From Mayamaea pseudoterrestris (lineage: Eukaryota > Bacillariophyta > Bacillariophyceae > Sellaphorales > Sellaphoraceae), in NCBI GenBank assembly GCA_027923505.1, contig BROI01000036.1, positions 1-64,000 of the forward strand: 64,000 bases of DNA, read 5' to 3'. Each line of letters opens with the position of its first letter. The stretch's first letter is position 1. A model generated the notes under the pieces. The model saw nothing but the letters and a program-made list of their open reading frames with translations, was not told the origin of the DNA and did no database searches. Below are positions 1 through 11,027 of the stretch, piece after piece. A program made the translations under genes and the position numbers.

Positions 1-2247
1 CGACTCAGACCTTAAAGCCATCGCTTGATCGTAATATGCTACTCTTTGGATTTTTATTCGATTTCGCTCGTTCCGTTTTGATGCAGAAATCGAGTGAAGT
101 TGCTATTGTTTCATGCATTTAGACGATGCGGCGGTGACTGCTCGGTGGCGACTTGACGACACGCACGTCTCGCTTACACGGCAATTGGTTCCATTTCCTG
201 CGCGTGTCACGACGCGGACGTTACTTCGACGGAAGCCTTGGTTGCTACTGCTGCGCATAATGTGATTCTTTGCATTTACTGGTTACTGGTGCGGCAATAG
301 CGGCTTGTCGACACTGCGAGAGCCGCCGACCGACGAACGACATGCTTTGCGTTGACTCATGGCACGCTAACGCATGGCGGCAGTGCTGGCAGCGGTTTGC
401 AACGATGAGCAAAACGATATCGAGCAGCATTCACATTTGGAACGAAGTTTGCTCGGCAATCCTTTCGTTGGCGATGCAAAGGAGCTGCATCTTTGTTGCG
501 GCAAAAGTGATTGACGACCGAGGCATTTTGACGCTTGAAATCCATGTCGCAAAGCATTTTGTATTGCTTGTCGACGAGATATCTCAACTCATGCGAATAT
601 CAAAGAGGCTGCTGTATTGGAAGCGTTGCTGGATCTGAATGAGTTGACGACAATGTCGATAAACGACGGCGACTGTCGGGATCGACTTGGCAGTATTCAG
701 CAATCAACTTTAGCGCGGTGATGCATACAAGGTGGCGCTGCCTTTGGCCGAGTTTGGCGATGCTTTCGATGAGCAAGTGGACGAATTGGCGTAGGACTTG
801 TTGTGTTGTTGACACGACCGTCGACCGGTGCAGTTGACGTTTGCCTGGTGTCGTCATTTAACTCGCTGGTCGTGTTACGGCATTGTAAACAAAGAATCAG
901 TTGTGTCACATGCGGCTAGTGGTAATGGAGGCATCAGCAAGGTGATTGATTTCAGCGCCAGCATTAGCTTGCATGCTTGTGCGTTGCACCATGACTTGCT
1001 TTCTTGTCGTCATGAATGGAGTGCAAACATGATGCAGTGGTCTTTTGGTGAACCGTTGGGCAGCACCTGCTGAGATCAGTGGCGTCCGGCGCCACTATTG
1101 AGAACATGAGTATTGCTTCATCGATGCGTCGCTTGCCAACTGAATTGCTTGTCGAAAGCTGGAAGCGCACGGTCGACACTGGCTACAGATGGTTCACGAG
1201 TGCTAACTCCTTCGCCTGCATCGTGTGCATTATATGTGAAGTAGAGGCAGCTCCGTACGAGACGTGGAAGGAGTATTTGGCAATGCACGCACTAGAGGCT
1301 GTCTTGTGACGGAGTCAACCCAGGCACGTTACTCTCGGCTCGATTTTTTGGGTGCTCCAGCGAGAGCTATTCAATTTCTGTGGAGCGAAGCATACGATTC
1401 ATGCGGGCAAACCGTCCCGAGCAAGTTGTGGTGACGAGTCAAGTCATACTGCAATGGCGTTGTAGAATGCCAGCAGATTGTCGCATGCATGTGCATTAGC
1501 TTTAATGTCATTGCGAGGGAGCGAAGCGAATCATGCGGCAAGTATTTTCGCTCCGAATAGTCAGCCTTATCATTTCCTGGTTACGTGGCATGACATCACC
1601 CTTTGACGTTACGATCATCATGAGGAGCAAATTGCTTGGCACATGATGCTGCGTTGATGAAATTTCATGGAGTAATTATCGCATTAGAAATTGACCTGCG
1701 ACGGGTCTTGACGCTGTGCGAAGCACATGGCAACAACGCCTAACCAGTCATCATAAGCGCTCGATTGTTCGGCTGTACGAGATAATCGGGCCACTGATGC
1801 AAGTAATTGAAGCGTTGCGTCATTGAATTATGAGACGTTGGTGGTAAAGGCGGCCGGCATGTCATCCAATCAAATCATGCGCCGACTAGAAGAATGCACT
1901 TGCACGAACAAAGCTTTTTTCGACGAGCGGTTCTTGAACCGGAATCGTTTCGCATGGCGTTGCAATCGTCTAGCGTTTGGAAGGCAGTGCAACTGCTGTA
2001 CATGCATTTGCGTTTTGCGCTGGCGAGGCGATGACTAATCGGAGTTCAGTTAAAAATCAAGATTAAATTTTACTTTTACCCTCTGTTACGCAAACTATAG
2101 AAGCAAATGGCACAAAACTGTTTCACAAATCTCAAAATCACCGTTCCATGTCGTCGCTAGCATGAGTGTTCATGCTCCATTTTTTGCTCGGGCGAGTGGA
2201 TGTTTCGCCAGCGTGATTCCTTCGACAACATTGCCAGCCGCCAGCGC
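1..2247. other. No recognisable gene; fragmented frames
   Basis: This 2.2 kb holds only short open frames on both strands and none matches a family I recognise. Two pieces look faintly protein-like. One is a minus-strand frame at about 600-857 with an amphipathic helical pattern like a HEAT/ARM repeat. The other is a plus-strand frame at about 540-720 with paired Cys residues followed by a Leu-rich helix. Both are cut by stops within about 100 codons and cannot be linked by obvious splice sites. The stretch could be decayed coding sequence or plain intergenic DNA. I see no terminal repeats or transposase motif. Confidence 0.4.
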
Positions 2248-3351
2248 CTAGCAAGCACTCATGGTGACGCAAAACGGCAGCTTCAAGCATTGCACGCTTC
2301 CAAACAAACACTGCATGCCGGCATATGTTGCGGTGCTAACAAAGGCGCCCGTGGCGAAGAGTGCTAGCGTCGCTGGTGAATGCGCGCACATCACGCCGAC
2401 TTCCAGACTTGTCAGCGCCGCGTTGTAGCTCCACAGCCCCGCGGCAACGTCTGCCAGCGACGCTTCGTACAAGAAGCCTCCAGTCAACGGTGGATCCCAG
2501 CAATGCATGTTCCGCCAGCATGGGTGAGTACAGTGCCACGGCGGATGCAACGCCAATGCCAGTCAAACTTGAATCGACGATGTAAATTTGCGACAAGCCC
2601 TTGAGCGGCGTCAATAGCACTTGCGTGGCAGTCGTGCTGGTTGCTGCAGCTGTTACTTCCGGAGATATCAAACTGTTGTCGCCTGTTGCAGCAGCAGCAG
2701 CTGCCATCAAGTCGGTAGCTGTTGGATTTGCAGCTACTTTACTGGCAGCAAGTGCAAGCGTTGTTGGCGCTGCAACAGACATTATCGACTGCTTTGCCAG
2801 TAGCATGGTCAGCGCCACCAGATTGAACGCCAACGTCCACTGCGGCATGCTCGCATTTCGGAGACGGAGCGTCGTCACGGTGGCTGCCGGCGCTCCGACC
2901 GTCGTCAAACAAAGTGCCGTCAAACTACTGCTGACAGTATGCAACGCATTGTAGGGCAGCAGCCGTGGCGCAAAGCATCCATTGTACGCCAAGAGACCAT
3001 TGGAAATGTCTTGAATGCTGTCGTGATTTTGCTTGTTTTCGTTGCTAACAGCTGCTGCTTTTGCCGTAGCCACCCACGGATCGCCCAGCGCCAAACTTGC
3101 CAGCAAAATGCCGCCGCATGTTGGTGAATGCAGAAGCAAGACTTGGGCCACGCCGGTGCATGCATACTGCGAATGTGTTGAAAGGTGCTGAATTTGCTGC
3201 TGGTTGCTACAACGTTTGTCGGCGGATTGTTTCGTTCATCTTCGTCTTGCTGATGGCTCGCAAAGCATCGAAACAGCTCGTCGTGTGAGGGGCGAACGCA
3301 GAAATTACCGGCGTGACGGCCTGCCGCCGCTCGCCAGAGTCGAACGGCCAT
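2248..3351 (-). pseudogene. Urea transporter (UT/SLC14)-like gene with two frame breaks
   Basis: Members of the UT family are channel-like urea transporters built from two homologous halves. The first half is visible in the stretch HSPTCGGILLASLALGDPW followed by a GLLAYNG motif. The second half has GLSQIYIVDSSLTGIG, then GLWSYNAALT, and ends in a conserved LPFC motif, as in UT-B proteins. An Ala-rich linker of about 60 residues separates the halves. The best start is the ATG at 3351, which gives a basic, targeting-like N-terminus. Reading continuously needs a one-base frame change near 3155-3165 and another near 2490-2510. Neither place leaves room for an intron. The gene is either a recent pseudogene or carries assembly errors. 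The family call rests on motif order, not on a search. Confidence 0.6.
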
Positions 3352-3727
3352 GGTGACACGAGTGCTGGTGGATGTGGAGGCGATTCGTTCTGTACTCTTT
3401 GGCGGTCGTGGTTTGCGCAATTGACGATTCAAAACTTACAGAAACGAACGCTTAAAAGTACATTCCTGTCGCACCATTACTCAGTCTGCGCTCGCCAATT
3501 CGCGTAATTTTGCAGTTCTTCTTGCGATCTCGTTTTAGCAATTTGTACACTACGACGTAGGTAGTCGCAGACGGCCCAGTCTATCGATTATTCTATGTAA
3601 AAGCAAGGGCAGCGGTTACCAGTATGATGAAGCGATCGATTGGTCAATAGAAATGCGATATCCAAATGGACAAGCTCTCCGTCGCGCTTTGAATCCCAAT
3701 TGTTCATCGCAATATCTTACAGTAATC

Positions 3728-3765
3728 GAGTTTATGGCAACTCATTGAGTTTATGGTAACTAGCA
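3728..3765. repeat. 19-bp tandem duplication
   Basis: The unit starting GAGTTTATGG at 3728 is repeated at 3747 with two or three differences. It lies between the urea-transporter-like gene and the end of the P-loop NTPase gene. The rest of 3352-3879 shows nothing recognisable. Confidence 0.6.
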
Positions 3766-3879
3766 GCTAACAACTGGTCCATCCAGGTCCAAGACTTCTC
3801 TCGTGGTGGATACAGAATCGCATCAACGTCCGAAATCGCACCAAAAGTTTATCGCCCACGGCACTCACCACTGTACCCT

Positions 3880-5780
3880 TCAAGCATGCTCCGGCAACGT
3901 ACTCTTTAGTCGATTCCATTCCGTGGGTGTCCAATGGCGTCCCAACTTGCCATAAAACTTGGAAAGCGCGTTTTCGCTTGCAATTTCCCACCCACGTGTC
4001 AATGCAGTTTCACTTCCAGTGTCCGCTTGAATGATAAAGTTGTCGAATACGACGCGAGACATTGGACGAGGCAATGCTTCGCTTGATCCATCGTTCAACA
4101 AGAAACCGAGCGAATGAACAACCTTCTCCTTGTTGTAAAAGAGAACCAAAACGTCGTACGTTCCAAGCAATCGACCATTCGCAGCATACAAAATGACAAT
4201 GGTAGGACCATTTCCAACGCAAATACCACTCGTCAGCTCGCGCCAACTCTTGCAGTCGCTCACCGATACAATCCTTCGTCTTTTGAACAGACTCTTGACT
4301 AGCGTGCCGTCAAAGGAGTTCACTTGTACTTGAGGCATCGACACATAATACCACCAATGCTTAGGCAAAAAGTAATCGTCGGGACGATTGGCGGCGCATC
4401 GCAGCACCAGCATAAAGACAAACCCTGCAGCCCAGCTGTCCGATTCATTCGCGTGTGGAGAAAAGAACCTCTCAAGCAAAACTACCAGTTCGTCTGCCAC
4501 TGCTCGCTGCCAGCAATCGTCGGGAAGTTTGACATTGGCCAAAACATACTCCATATGGAGCGGAATCCAATGCAATTCAAAATCCGACCATTTGTGTCGA
4601 TTGTAAGGTTCCAACAAGCAGTGCAGTGATTTAAGTGCGAATCTTTCTTCGCCAGTAATGAATGATTCGAGTAGGTTGCTGAACGCCGCCGTCGGGTTGG
4701 CCGACGACTGAGCATTGTAAGCATTCATAAGAACCTCCCTCCATTCTGCCTGCTCCATTGCACCGCCTCGGCGTTGTTCATACATGAGGGCAGGTATAAA
4801 ACCGCAACGTGCCGCTTCCCAGACAGTGTTGAGTGACGGATTTACCCGTTGCGCCAACGAAAGGTTGTACACATGGGGCATTTCTTGTAAAATCACCTCA
4901 TAATTTAAAGTGGTTATCACTTCCGAAGTAAACACTAGGCTTCGATTCCTTTGCGAGACAAAATTGTATCGGAGAAACCATCCAAAAGGTGTCGACGAAG
5001 AGATCGTTTCATATTCTTTCAAGGCAAGGCATTGATCCAATCCATCGAGAAGCAAAATGGCAGGGTGACTTCCTAGCCAAGCTTGAACCTGTGCCGGGTT
5101 AAAAGTATATTGTTCTTGTAAAAACGATTCAAATGTCTCGGCTTTGCGTTCACTCTTGGCTGGATCGATGGTGGCTTCAAATATAATTCGCAAACAAAGT
5201 GCTTGTAGCGGATCCGCTTGCTCCTCAAGTCGGAGCATCGAGTAGCTACTGAAAGAGATGTATAGGACAGCCACTTCTTGGCCCAAAAATCGACGAAGTG
5301 TATGCGCAAGTTCGACCAAACAGCGCGTCTTACCGCGACGACTACATCCGACCAACGCCACTGGAGCCACCCGACGCTCGCCGTCGTCGTACAGGTGAAA
5401 CTGCTTGGCAATCGTTTGGGTAGCTTGTTCAATCCATCCAGCTTCGCAGATAAACTCTGGGCTGCGGTGCATCGATGGAAGAGGAACATCATGTGGTTGC
5501 GGCAGGGTTGAAATTTCAAATTGCTTGTTTGCCAAAGTTGCAGCCTCCCATGCGATGTCCTCTGATTCGCACAACTCCGTCGTTGCCTTTTTGATAATCA
5601 TGTACGTCGCGTCAGTCCGCAAATTTTCAAAGTCATAAACCTCTCGACCAGCTTCATCCTTCACGCAAATGGCCTTATTGCGATTCAAAAAGAGATTGTA
5701 GCCCTCATTGCCGTGCAAGCGAGTGCGACAGAGGTCTTCGTCTGCTTCGCGTCGATATTTTATAGTCTTGGGTTGTGGTT

Positions 5781-5814
<34 letters not shown>

Positions 5815-5838
5815 AGCAAGAGTGTCGTCCATCTCCAT
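3880..5838 (-). CDS. Crinkler/RHS-like P-loop NTPase, 652 aa
   Basis: A single uninterrupted frame from the ATG at 5838. After a polyglutamine stretch (residues 9-18) comes a basic N-terminal region of about 90 residues. A P-loop NTPase domain follows, with Walker A GCSRRGKT at 164-171 and a Walker B-like AILLLDGLDQ at about 260-269, as in STAND/AAA-type ATPases. The last 200 residues include a beta-rich stretch (GTYDVLVLFYNKEK) placed where Crinkler and trypanosome RHS proteins carry a restriction-enzyme-like domain. That domain order (header, NTPase, C-terminal effector) is why I suggest the Crinkler-RHS group, which is common in stramenopiles. The NTPase call is firm; the Crinkler assignment is inference. 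The frame looks whole. There is no signal peptide, so it probably acts inside the cell. Confidence 0.6.
5783..5812. repeat. (CTG)n tract encoding polyglutamine
   Basis: About nine to ten CTG units on the plus strand read as CAG on the coding strand of the P-loop NTPase gene, giving Gln residues 9-18. Such tracts change length by replication slippage. Confidence 0.9.
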
Positions 5839-6604
5839 CTTTTGCTTTCAGTTCGCCGAGGCGGCGGTCTGTGAAACCCAAATTTTCGGTCAACGACTCT
5901 CGCCAGATACTCTGAACGAAAAATCACTCGCACTATCAATTGAGAGGAGTCAAATAAGTTGGCTGACAGAGCCCGCCAATACAGAGTCGCTTTCGAATAG
6001 TTCAGTCAGCGAGCCACTGCTGGTTCTCGGCTGCTTGTTTGTGTCGCCACGATGCCAACCACGGAAGGAAAAAGACAGCCGTAGTGCGCTTTGTGTCTCG
6101 TCTGCAGCAAACGCAACCGTCGCCCAGCAAAAACCAACTTGGGACGAGGCTCACTCGTCGTTTTTGCATCATGGTGGTCGCGTCTTTCAAGTTTTGTTGC
6201 AGCGCATCCTGCTCTCGGTCACCGTGCGACATTTATCTTGCGGGCAAAGCGTAAACGCAAGGATAGTTTATTGTTTTGGAATTTATATGCATAACATGTT
6301 GTACCTTGTATATAGTGAGTCGACCTGCATTTTTATTAGCTGCGTCGGTTATTAGTCGAGGCCAAGGCGCACTTTAACGTAAAGTTCTTCGCAGCCGAGA
6401 AAAACAACGAGCGACAAATGCACAAAAGCCAATGTCCTTCCTTCCTTGCTAATTTGGCTGCTCCAGCGAGAAAGCTGTTGCTGGTGCTGATTGCTTTAGT
6501 TGATTGTCAAGTCGGTTCCGAAACCCTACATTATCAGGACCCTTCACTCCATCCAGCACGCTCAGGCCTCACGCAAACGCTGCCTGCCCATGCAAACATC
6601 ATCA
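5839..6604. other. Intergenic, no gene seen
   Basis: This is the upstream region of the P-loop NTPase gene and the region downstream of the METTL18 gene. A plus-strand frame at 5822-6355 begins with GTG, overlaps the 5' end of the NTPase gene antisense and has no recognisable motif, so it is not called. Confidence 0.6.
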
Positions 6605-7750
6605 TCATCCGCAGTTATCATCCGTAACGTGCGGTCGCTTCTTGACGCGCAATACTTCACGCACGTTGCCCAAACCCGTGTTGACGACATGCACCGTTTC
6701 CACCTGCAAACCATACTTGGAAGCGCACTCGCCAAAAACGTCCGTACCGCCTCCGACACCAAAGTAGTAGCGCTTGGTGCTCACGTAGGCGGTTCCATCT
6801 GCGGACAAGTGTTGATCGAGTAGATAGGCTGTTTCACGCGCCGCCTGTGGCGTGTAGAGTGTTTCGGCGGCCAATATCATGTCGAACTGACCGTCGACTG
6901 GTAGTTTGCTGTTGTTGCTGCAGCAGCTGCTGCTGCTGCTGCTGCTGTTACCATTTGACGCTTCCTCTTCATTGTCAATTGTAGCTAACTGTTTTTCGTG
7001 CAGTTGCAGCAGCTGCTCACTCATTTGCATCCAGTCGCCAGCGCCCAAAACAACGTTATCCAAGACGGATTCCGAGTCGAAACCGCAAAAATTGACCACC
7101 AAGTTACTAATGGTGACATCCTTGAGCACGTCTTCGTTATAATCGACCAGCAAGACGACTTGCGGCTGGCATAACTGCATGACGTACACACTGGGCAAGG
7201 CGTGGCCGCAGCCAAGCTCCAAGACGCTGCGCACCCCCGCAATCATTTCCATGTTTTGTTGCAAGTACTCGATCAAATCGTAGCTGCCCTCCCAGACGGT
7301 GGCGCCGCCCTCGTAGACGCCCGGAAGCAAGTCGCTCGGATGGTGAGTGCGGAGTTTGAGTGTACGTGATGATGATGTAGTCGTCGAAGTCAGTGACTCG
7401 CCAACATGATCACGTTCATCATTATTGTTATCGACGTAGGAGGTTTGGTCCACGTCGACGCGACGAACCACTGTTTCGCCGTAGACGAGTTCCTCGTGAA
7501 CAATTTCCTCCCTGGCGCGCTCCGTCAGCAAGCGTTGCAGCAAGGTCGTTTCAAAAAAATAAAAGGGTTTGCGAGTGTCAGAGGAGTCGGCATTAGTGTT
7601 GCTGCTTCTGCTGCTACATGCTGGTAGTATCGTCGTTTGATCACTAGCTGCAGCATTAGCAATAATATCAGACTCTAGTTCCTCATCGAATGGCGCCTTG
7701 GAGGTTTCCTCGTCCTCCAAGACAAAGCCAAAGGTAAAGGCTGCCGCCAT
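6605..7750 (-). CDS. METTL18/HPM1-type protein-histidine methyltransferase
   Basis: METTL18 (yeast Hpm1) methylates a histidine of ribosomal protein uL3, using S-adenosylmethionine. The start chosen is the ATG at 7750, because it gives the MAAAFTFGF opening typical of the family; an in-frame ATG 17 codons upstream is less likely. The family signature SDLLPGVYEGG (residues 139-149) is followed by VWEGSYDLIEYL and the SAM-binding motif ELGCGH (178-183). Further on come FDMILAAETLY and the C-terminal KRYYFGVGGG segment. At 381 aa it is close to the human protein (372). A low-complexity Ser run encoded by a CTG tract at 6926-6948 sits between the SAM-binding and catalytic motifs, probably in a loop. 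A TGACGTCA palindrome lies 72 bp upstream of the start. Confidence 0.9.
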   Translation of the reverse strand: MAAAFTFGFVLEDEETSKAPFDEELESDIIANAAASDQTTILPACSSRSSNTNADSSDTRKPFYFFETTLLQRLLTERAREEIVHEELVYGETVVRRVDVDQTSYVDNNNDERDHVGESLTSTTTSSSRTLKLRTHHPSDLLPGVYEGGATVWEGSYDLIEYLQQNMEMIAGVRSVLELGCGHALPSVYVMQLCQPQVVLLVDYNEDVLKDVTISNLVVNFCGFDSESVLDNVVLGAGDWMQMSEQLLQLHEKQLATIDNEEEASNGNSSSSSSSCCSNNSKLPVDGQFDMILAAETLYTPQAARETAYLLDQHLSADGTAYVSTKRYYFGVGGGTDVFGECASKYGLQVETVHVVNTGLGNVREVLRVKKRPHVTDDNCG

Positions 7751-8153
7751 GGTGCGAGATGAAAAACAATGGAACGAGTGGTGGTTTGAACATGAGGGCA
7801 TATGTAATTATGACGCCATATTGACGTCAACTATAAACTAAAGTGTAGAGAACGCTAAATTCAAACAAAAATCGCAGCGGTTTTGACTTTTTCGTTCGAA
7901 AGCCCTCCAAGCCATCGGCCATGACAAGCTGCCAATGAACCGACATTATTTCACTCGCCTGAGCTTTTAATTCATTGAAAAGCTTGTTTATAGAGGAGGA
8001 ATAAAAGCTTGAATTGATTTTACTTCAGTTTAACTTTTCATTCGCAAAATACGCGCCGCAGAGCAATTCTAAGTCGTTCCGTTACGCGCTGCAATCCATC
8101 ATCAAATACATATAAAACAACTAATCTACTTTACTCACACAAACAATACAACA
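7751..8153. promoter_or_regulatory. Divergent promoter region
   Basis: These 403 bases separate two genes transcribed away from each other: the METTL18-like gene on the minus strand and the gamma-glutamylcyclotransferase-like gene on the plus strand. The promoters of both must lie here. Apart from the TGACGTCA palindrome at 7822-7829 I see no clear element. Confidence 0.5.
7822..7829. promoter_or_regulatory. CRE palindrome TGACGTCA
   Basis: An exact CRE-type bZIP site, 72 bp upstream of the METTL18-like start and 325 bp upstream of the start at 8154. Diatom CO2/cAMP-responsive elements and aureochrome targets share the TGACGT core. Binding here is inferred. Confidence 0.45.
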
Positions 8154-9020
8154 ATGATCATACTAAATGCCGCCGCCATTCAGCACTTTGTCTTTGGCTA
8201 CGGCTCGCTGCTGTGCCAGCAGTCGCGGGCCGTCACGGCTTCTTCCCTGTCGGAAACGCCCGTGCTTCCAGTGGTGTGCCAAGGATTGCAGCGCGTCTGG
8301 GCCAAGCGATCCAAACGCGGCATGACGTCGCTCGGAGTGCGAGTGGTAGAAGATGATAATATGTCAAAATTACCATCTTGCGTGGGAGCCGTCGTTCCAG
8401 TCTGGGGCAGCGACGCCTTGAACAAGCTCGACGAGCGCGAGAAAGGTTACGAGCGAGTGCCACTCACGCTCGCGCAGATATGCATGGTTCCCTATCTTGA
8501 TAAAGCGCAATACTATACGTTCAATGACGAAAATAGCCAGTCGGCAAGTAACAGGATGAAGAAGAATGTAAACGACGAAAGCAGCATCGCTAGCGAAGAT
8601 TGGTTGGAGCAGTGGCTCGCGCAAACGACTCGCTCTAAGCAAACCTCCAAGTACGAAGCCACGCTCAAGCCGCGCGTGTGGACCTATCGTCCTTTGCAAG
8701 AAGAATGGCCCGATGATGAGTTTCCCATTGCGCAAACGTACGTGGATACGATACTGCGTGGATGCTTAGACTACGCGCCGGAAATGGCGCACGATTTCAT
8801 CACGTCGACCGTGGGATGGGATGGTAGCAATAGTAGTGAAGGTGAGATTGCCACAGCTACTACAGCTGCTGCTGCACACTGGTATAACGATCGCCACGAT
8901 CCCATTTACCCGCGGGGCGATCCAGAGTGGTCGCGCCAGCATGCCACGTCGTTGGATGACTTGCTCATGCAGCACTTGCCCGAGCAAATGGATCGGCGCG
9001 TCGTACGACCGAAACAATAG
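8154..9020 (+). CDS. Gamma-glutamylcyclotransferase-like (AIG2/GGCT fold) protein
   Basis: The family-defining FGYGSL motif is at residues 14-19. It forms the glycine-rich loop that binds the gamma-glutamyl group in GGCT/ChaC/AIG2-like proteins. The stretch LDEREKGYERV at 92-102 holds the expected acidic catalytic residue (E95 or E100). The protein has 288 residues, longer than a minimal GGCT (about 180). The extra length is a polar insert at about 120-160 and a C-terminal extension with a conserved-looking YNDRHDPIYPRG segment. No signal peptide is visible, so it is probably cytosolic. The fold is well supported. The true substrate (glutathione, a gamma-glutamyl peptide or something else) cannot be told from the sequence. 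Confidence 0.8.
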   Translation: MIILNAAAIQHFVFGYGSLLCQQSRAVTASSLSETPVLPVVCQGLQRVWAKRSKRGMTSLGVRVVEDDNMSKLPSCVGAVVPVWGSDALNKLDEREKGYERVPLTLAQICMVPYLDKAQYYTFNDENSQSASNRMKKNVNDESSIASEDWLEQWLAQTTRSKQTSKYEATLKPRVWTYRPLQEEWPDDEFPIAQTYVDTILRGCLDYAPEMAHDFITSTVGWDGSNSSEGEIATATTAAAAHWYNDRHDPIYPRGDPEWSRQHATSLDDLLMQHLPEQMDRRVVRPKQ

Positions 9021-9324
9021 AAATGACAAATAATCGGAACAATCTACGTAGTGGGGCTAGATCTGTTTGGTGGTGCGGTTGATGGGAGATGGCGACTGAT
9101 AACTTTGAAGCAAGTTGTTTCACTCGGTTCGATAGTAGTAAGCACTCCACAATTAACAATTATAGATGAATGCGCGGTTAGCTACAAACGCAATTTTTGT
9201 GCGTCGATTTCCTTCCTTCATTCGAGCCATGTGAGAGTCATGGCACGAATCAGGCGTTGCGCACCACTTAGCGCAAACAAAATAACGGCAAGCGTACCTT
9301 TATCTCATTACATGCAGAACCGTC

Positions 9325-10644
9325 ATGGCGGCAATTCATGCGCGTGGAGGAGATTCATTCTCGAGATTTCAGTGGTTAAAGATGGCATGGATTGCATCGA
9401 CAACAACGTGCTTGTCGCCTCCCATTCCGTCTCCATTCAGTCGAACATGCTTGAGGACGCAACTCATATTTGTTATCGTAACAGTCGCCATCGTACTGTT
9501 CAACTATGACTTTTTTAAAAGCCAGCTGCCGTTTGCAACCAAAAGAGAATCTCCTTTGAGCAAGCAACATTCTACCGGCGCGTGTTTCACGGCTCGATTT
9601 TCAGTGGAAAGCATCTCACAAACTCGCGACTTGCCGTACAAGTGGGCGAAGGACTCGAATGGAACCATGCGATACGTTGGCGATGCGCAAATGTTTGATC
9701 GAGGCGCTGATTCGTTTGAAAAGCGCTATCGAACCTACACTGGTTATCAGCAATGTCTGGGAAACAAGCATATTGTTCTCATTGGAGACTCACGCGTCCG
9801 ATATCAGTACATGGGTCTCGCGAATTATCTAACGACTGGTGAATGGCTTCAGTGCAGAGATTATGAAAATGGTACCAATACAACCAACGCGACAACATTA
9901 TTTAGCAGCAGTTCCAATTGCTTTCTTATTGACCACGAGTATGGCAACAGTACCGTGTCATGGAAGAAGTGGTATGCAAGGTCGTCCGAGTCGCTGCAGG
10001 ATCAATGTGACTGCAGTCGACCGACGCCGTTTCGGGTAAATACTACCTTTGAGAACCGATTCTTTGAAGTAGCCACGCAAAGCGGCCCGATTCGATTGAC
10101 TTACCTACAGACCTTTTTGGATTCTGTAAAGTTTCACCCCGATTTTCCGCCGCTGACGCCGTGGACGAGCGACATGGATGAAGGCATAACTGATACAAGG
10201 GCATTTTCCTCTCGCTGTCAACCTGGATTGTGTTCGGACGCTCCTGTATTAACGCTGAGTACGAGAGAAGCTTTGCTTGAAATGATCCCAAAGCTACACC
10301 CAACCCACGTCTTTGCCAACACGGGGTGGAAGCACAACGAAGGCGAGACACCGCAACAGCTTGGCTGCGCACTGCAAAGATTTAGCATTGAGAATCCTTC
10401 CGTTCAAGCGTATGTCATTTCTCACACGTGGGTGCAAGGATCGATGGACATTGCTGTGCCTACGCATGGCTGCAACGCAAAAGTGTTTGATCGCTTGACG
10501 CCAACCATTGGCGTGCCACAATCTTGGTATTGGGACAATCTGCACTCCTTATTGATTGTAAACCAGGAACTGAACCATTTGCTGCTGGACATGGTGTGTG
10601 GACCAATGTCTGCAGATAATGCTAGTGCATGCGGCGATGATTAG
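9325..10644 (+). CDS. TBL/PC-esterase-like type II membrane protein
   Basis: A 439-residue protein with one hydrophobic segment at about 46-60 after a short N-terminus, suggesting a Golgi type II membrane anchor. The lumenal part has IGDSRVRYQY with the catalytic GDS at 154-156, and near the C-terminus DNLH at 404-407, matching the GDS and DxxH pair of the trichome-birefringence-like/PC-esterase branch of SGNH enzymes. Many N-x-S/T sites between 110 and 250 fit a secreted domain. Plant relatives O-acetylate cell-wall polysaccharides. Here the role is probably glycan O-acyl transfer or esterase activity, but the substrate is unknown. A nearer ATG at 9382 would remove 19 residues. Confidence 0.72.
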   Translation: MAAIHARGGDSFSRFQWLKMAWIASTTTCLSPPIPSPFSRTCLRTQLIFVIVTVAIVLFNYDFFKSQLPFATKRESPLSKQHSTGACFTARFSVESISQTRDLPYKWAKDSNGTMRYVGDAQMFDRGADSFEKRYRTYTGYQQCLGNKHIVLIGDSRVRYQYMGLANYLTTGEWLQCRDYENGTNTTNATTLFSSSSNCFLIDHEYGNSTVSWKKWYARSSESLQDQCDCSRPTPFRVNTTFENRFFEVATQSGPIRLTYLQTFLDSVKFHPDFPPLTPWTSDMDEGITDTRAFSSRCQPGLCSDAPVLTLSTREALLEMIPKLHPTHVFANTGWKHNEGETPQQLGCALQRFSIENPSVQAYVISHTWVQGSMDIAVPTHGCNAKVFDRLTPTIGVPQSWYWDNLHSLLIVNQELNHLLLDMVCGPMSADNASACGDD

Positions 10645-11027
10645 TTGCTACATTTCTCGGTAGAGACCAGATCGTGGTGACAGTGCATAGAGAGACATCT
10701 ATCATTACAAGACGTAATCTTAATTGCTACAGTTGTAACAATGAAAGGGTTCACAAGACCTTATGCAGTGAATATAGCTAAAATCCATGGAACTCGCCCT
10801 TAATGACTATAGCATATCTTTTACAAGCTTTTAACATCTTAAAACTTTTCTATTTTACTGTTTAGTGGAGGTTGACCTGTGATTTGATCTACAAGATACC
10901 GTTGACCATGGCTATGGCGGAGCATAATGCGAACCTGTCGAATCCGAACCGATCCTTCGTCGCAACGAGAACCTGCCGAAACAGTGACGGCGTTCACACA
11001 TTCCATCCAAGACCATCCTCAATCACC
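10645..11027. other. Intergenic, no gene seen
   Basis: It holds the 3' flank of the TBL-like gene and the upstream region of the hydroxylase gene. An in-frame ATG at 10872 would extend the next gene by 52 residues but would bury its signal peptide, so it was not chosen. Confidence 0.55.

Noticed and set aside
5822-6355. 177-codon plus-strand open frame
   Set aside because: It starts with GTG, overlaps the NTPase start antisense and has no recognisable motif.
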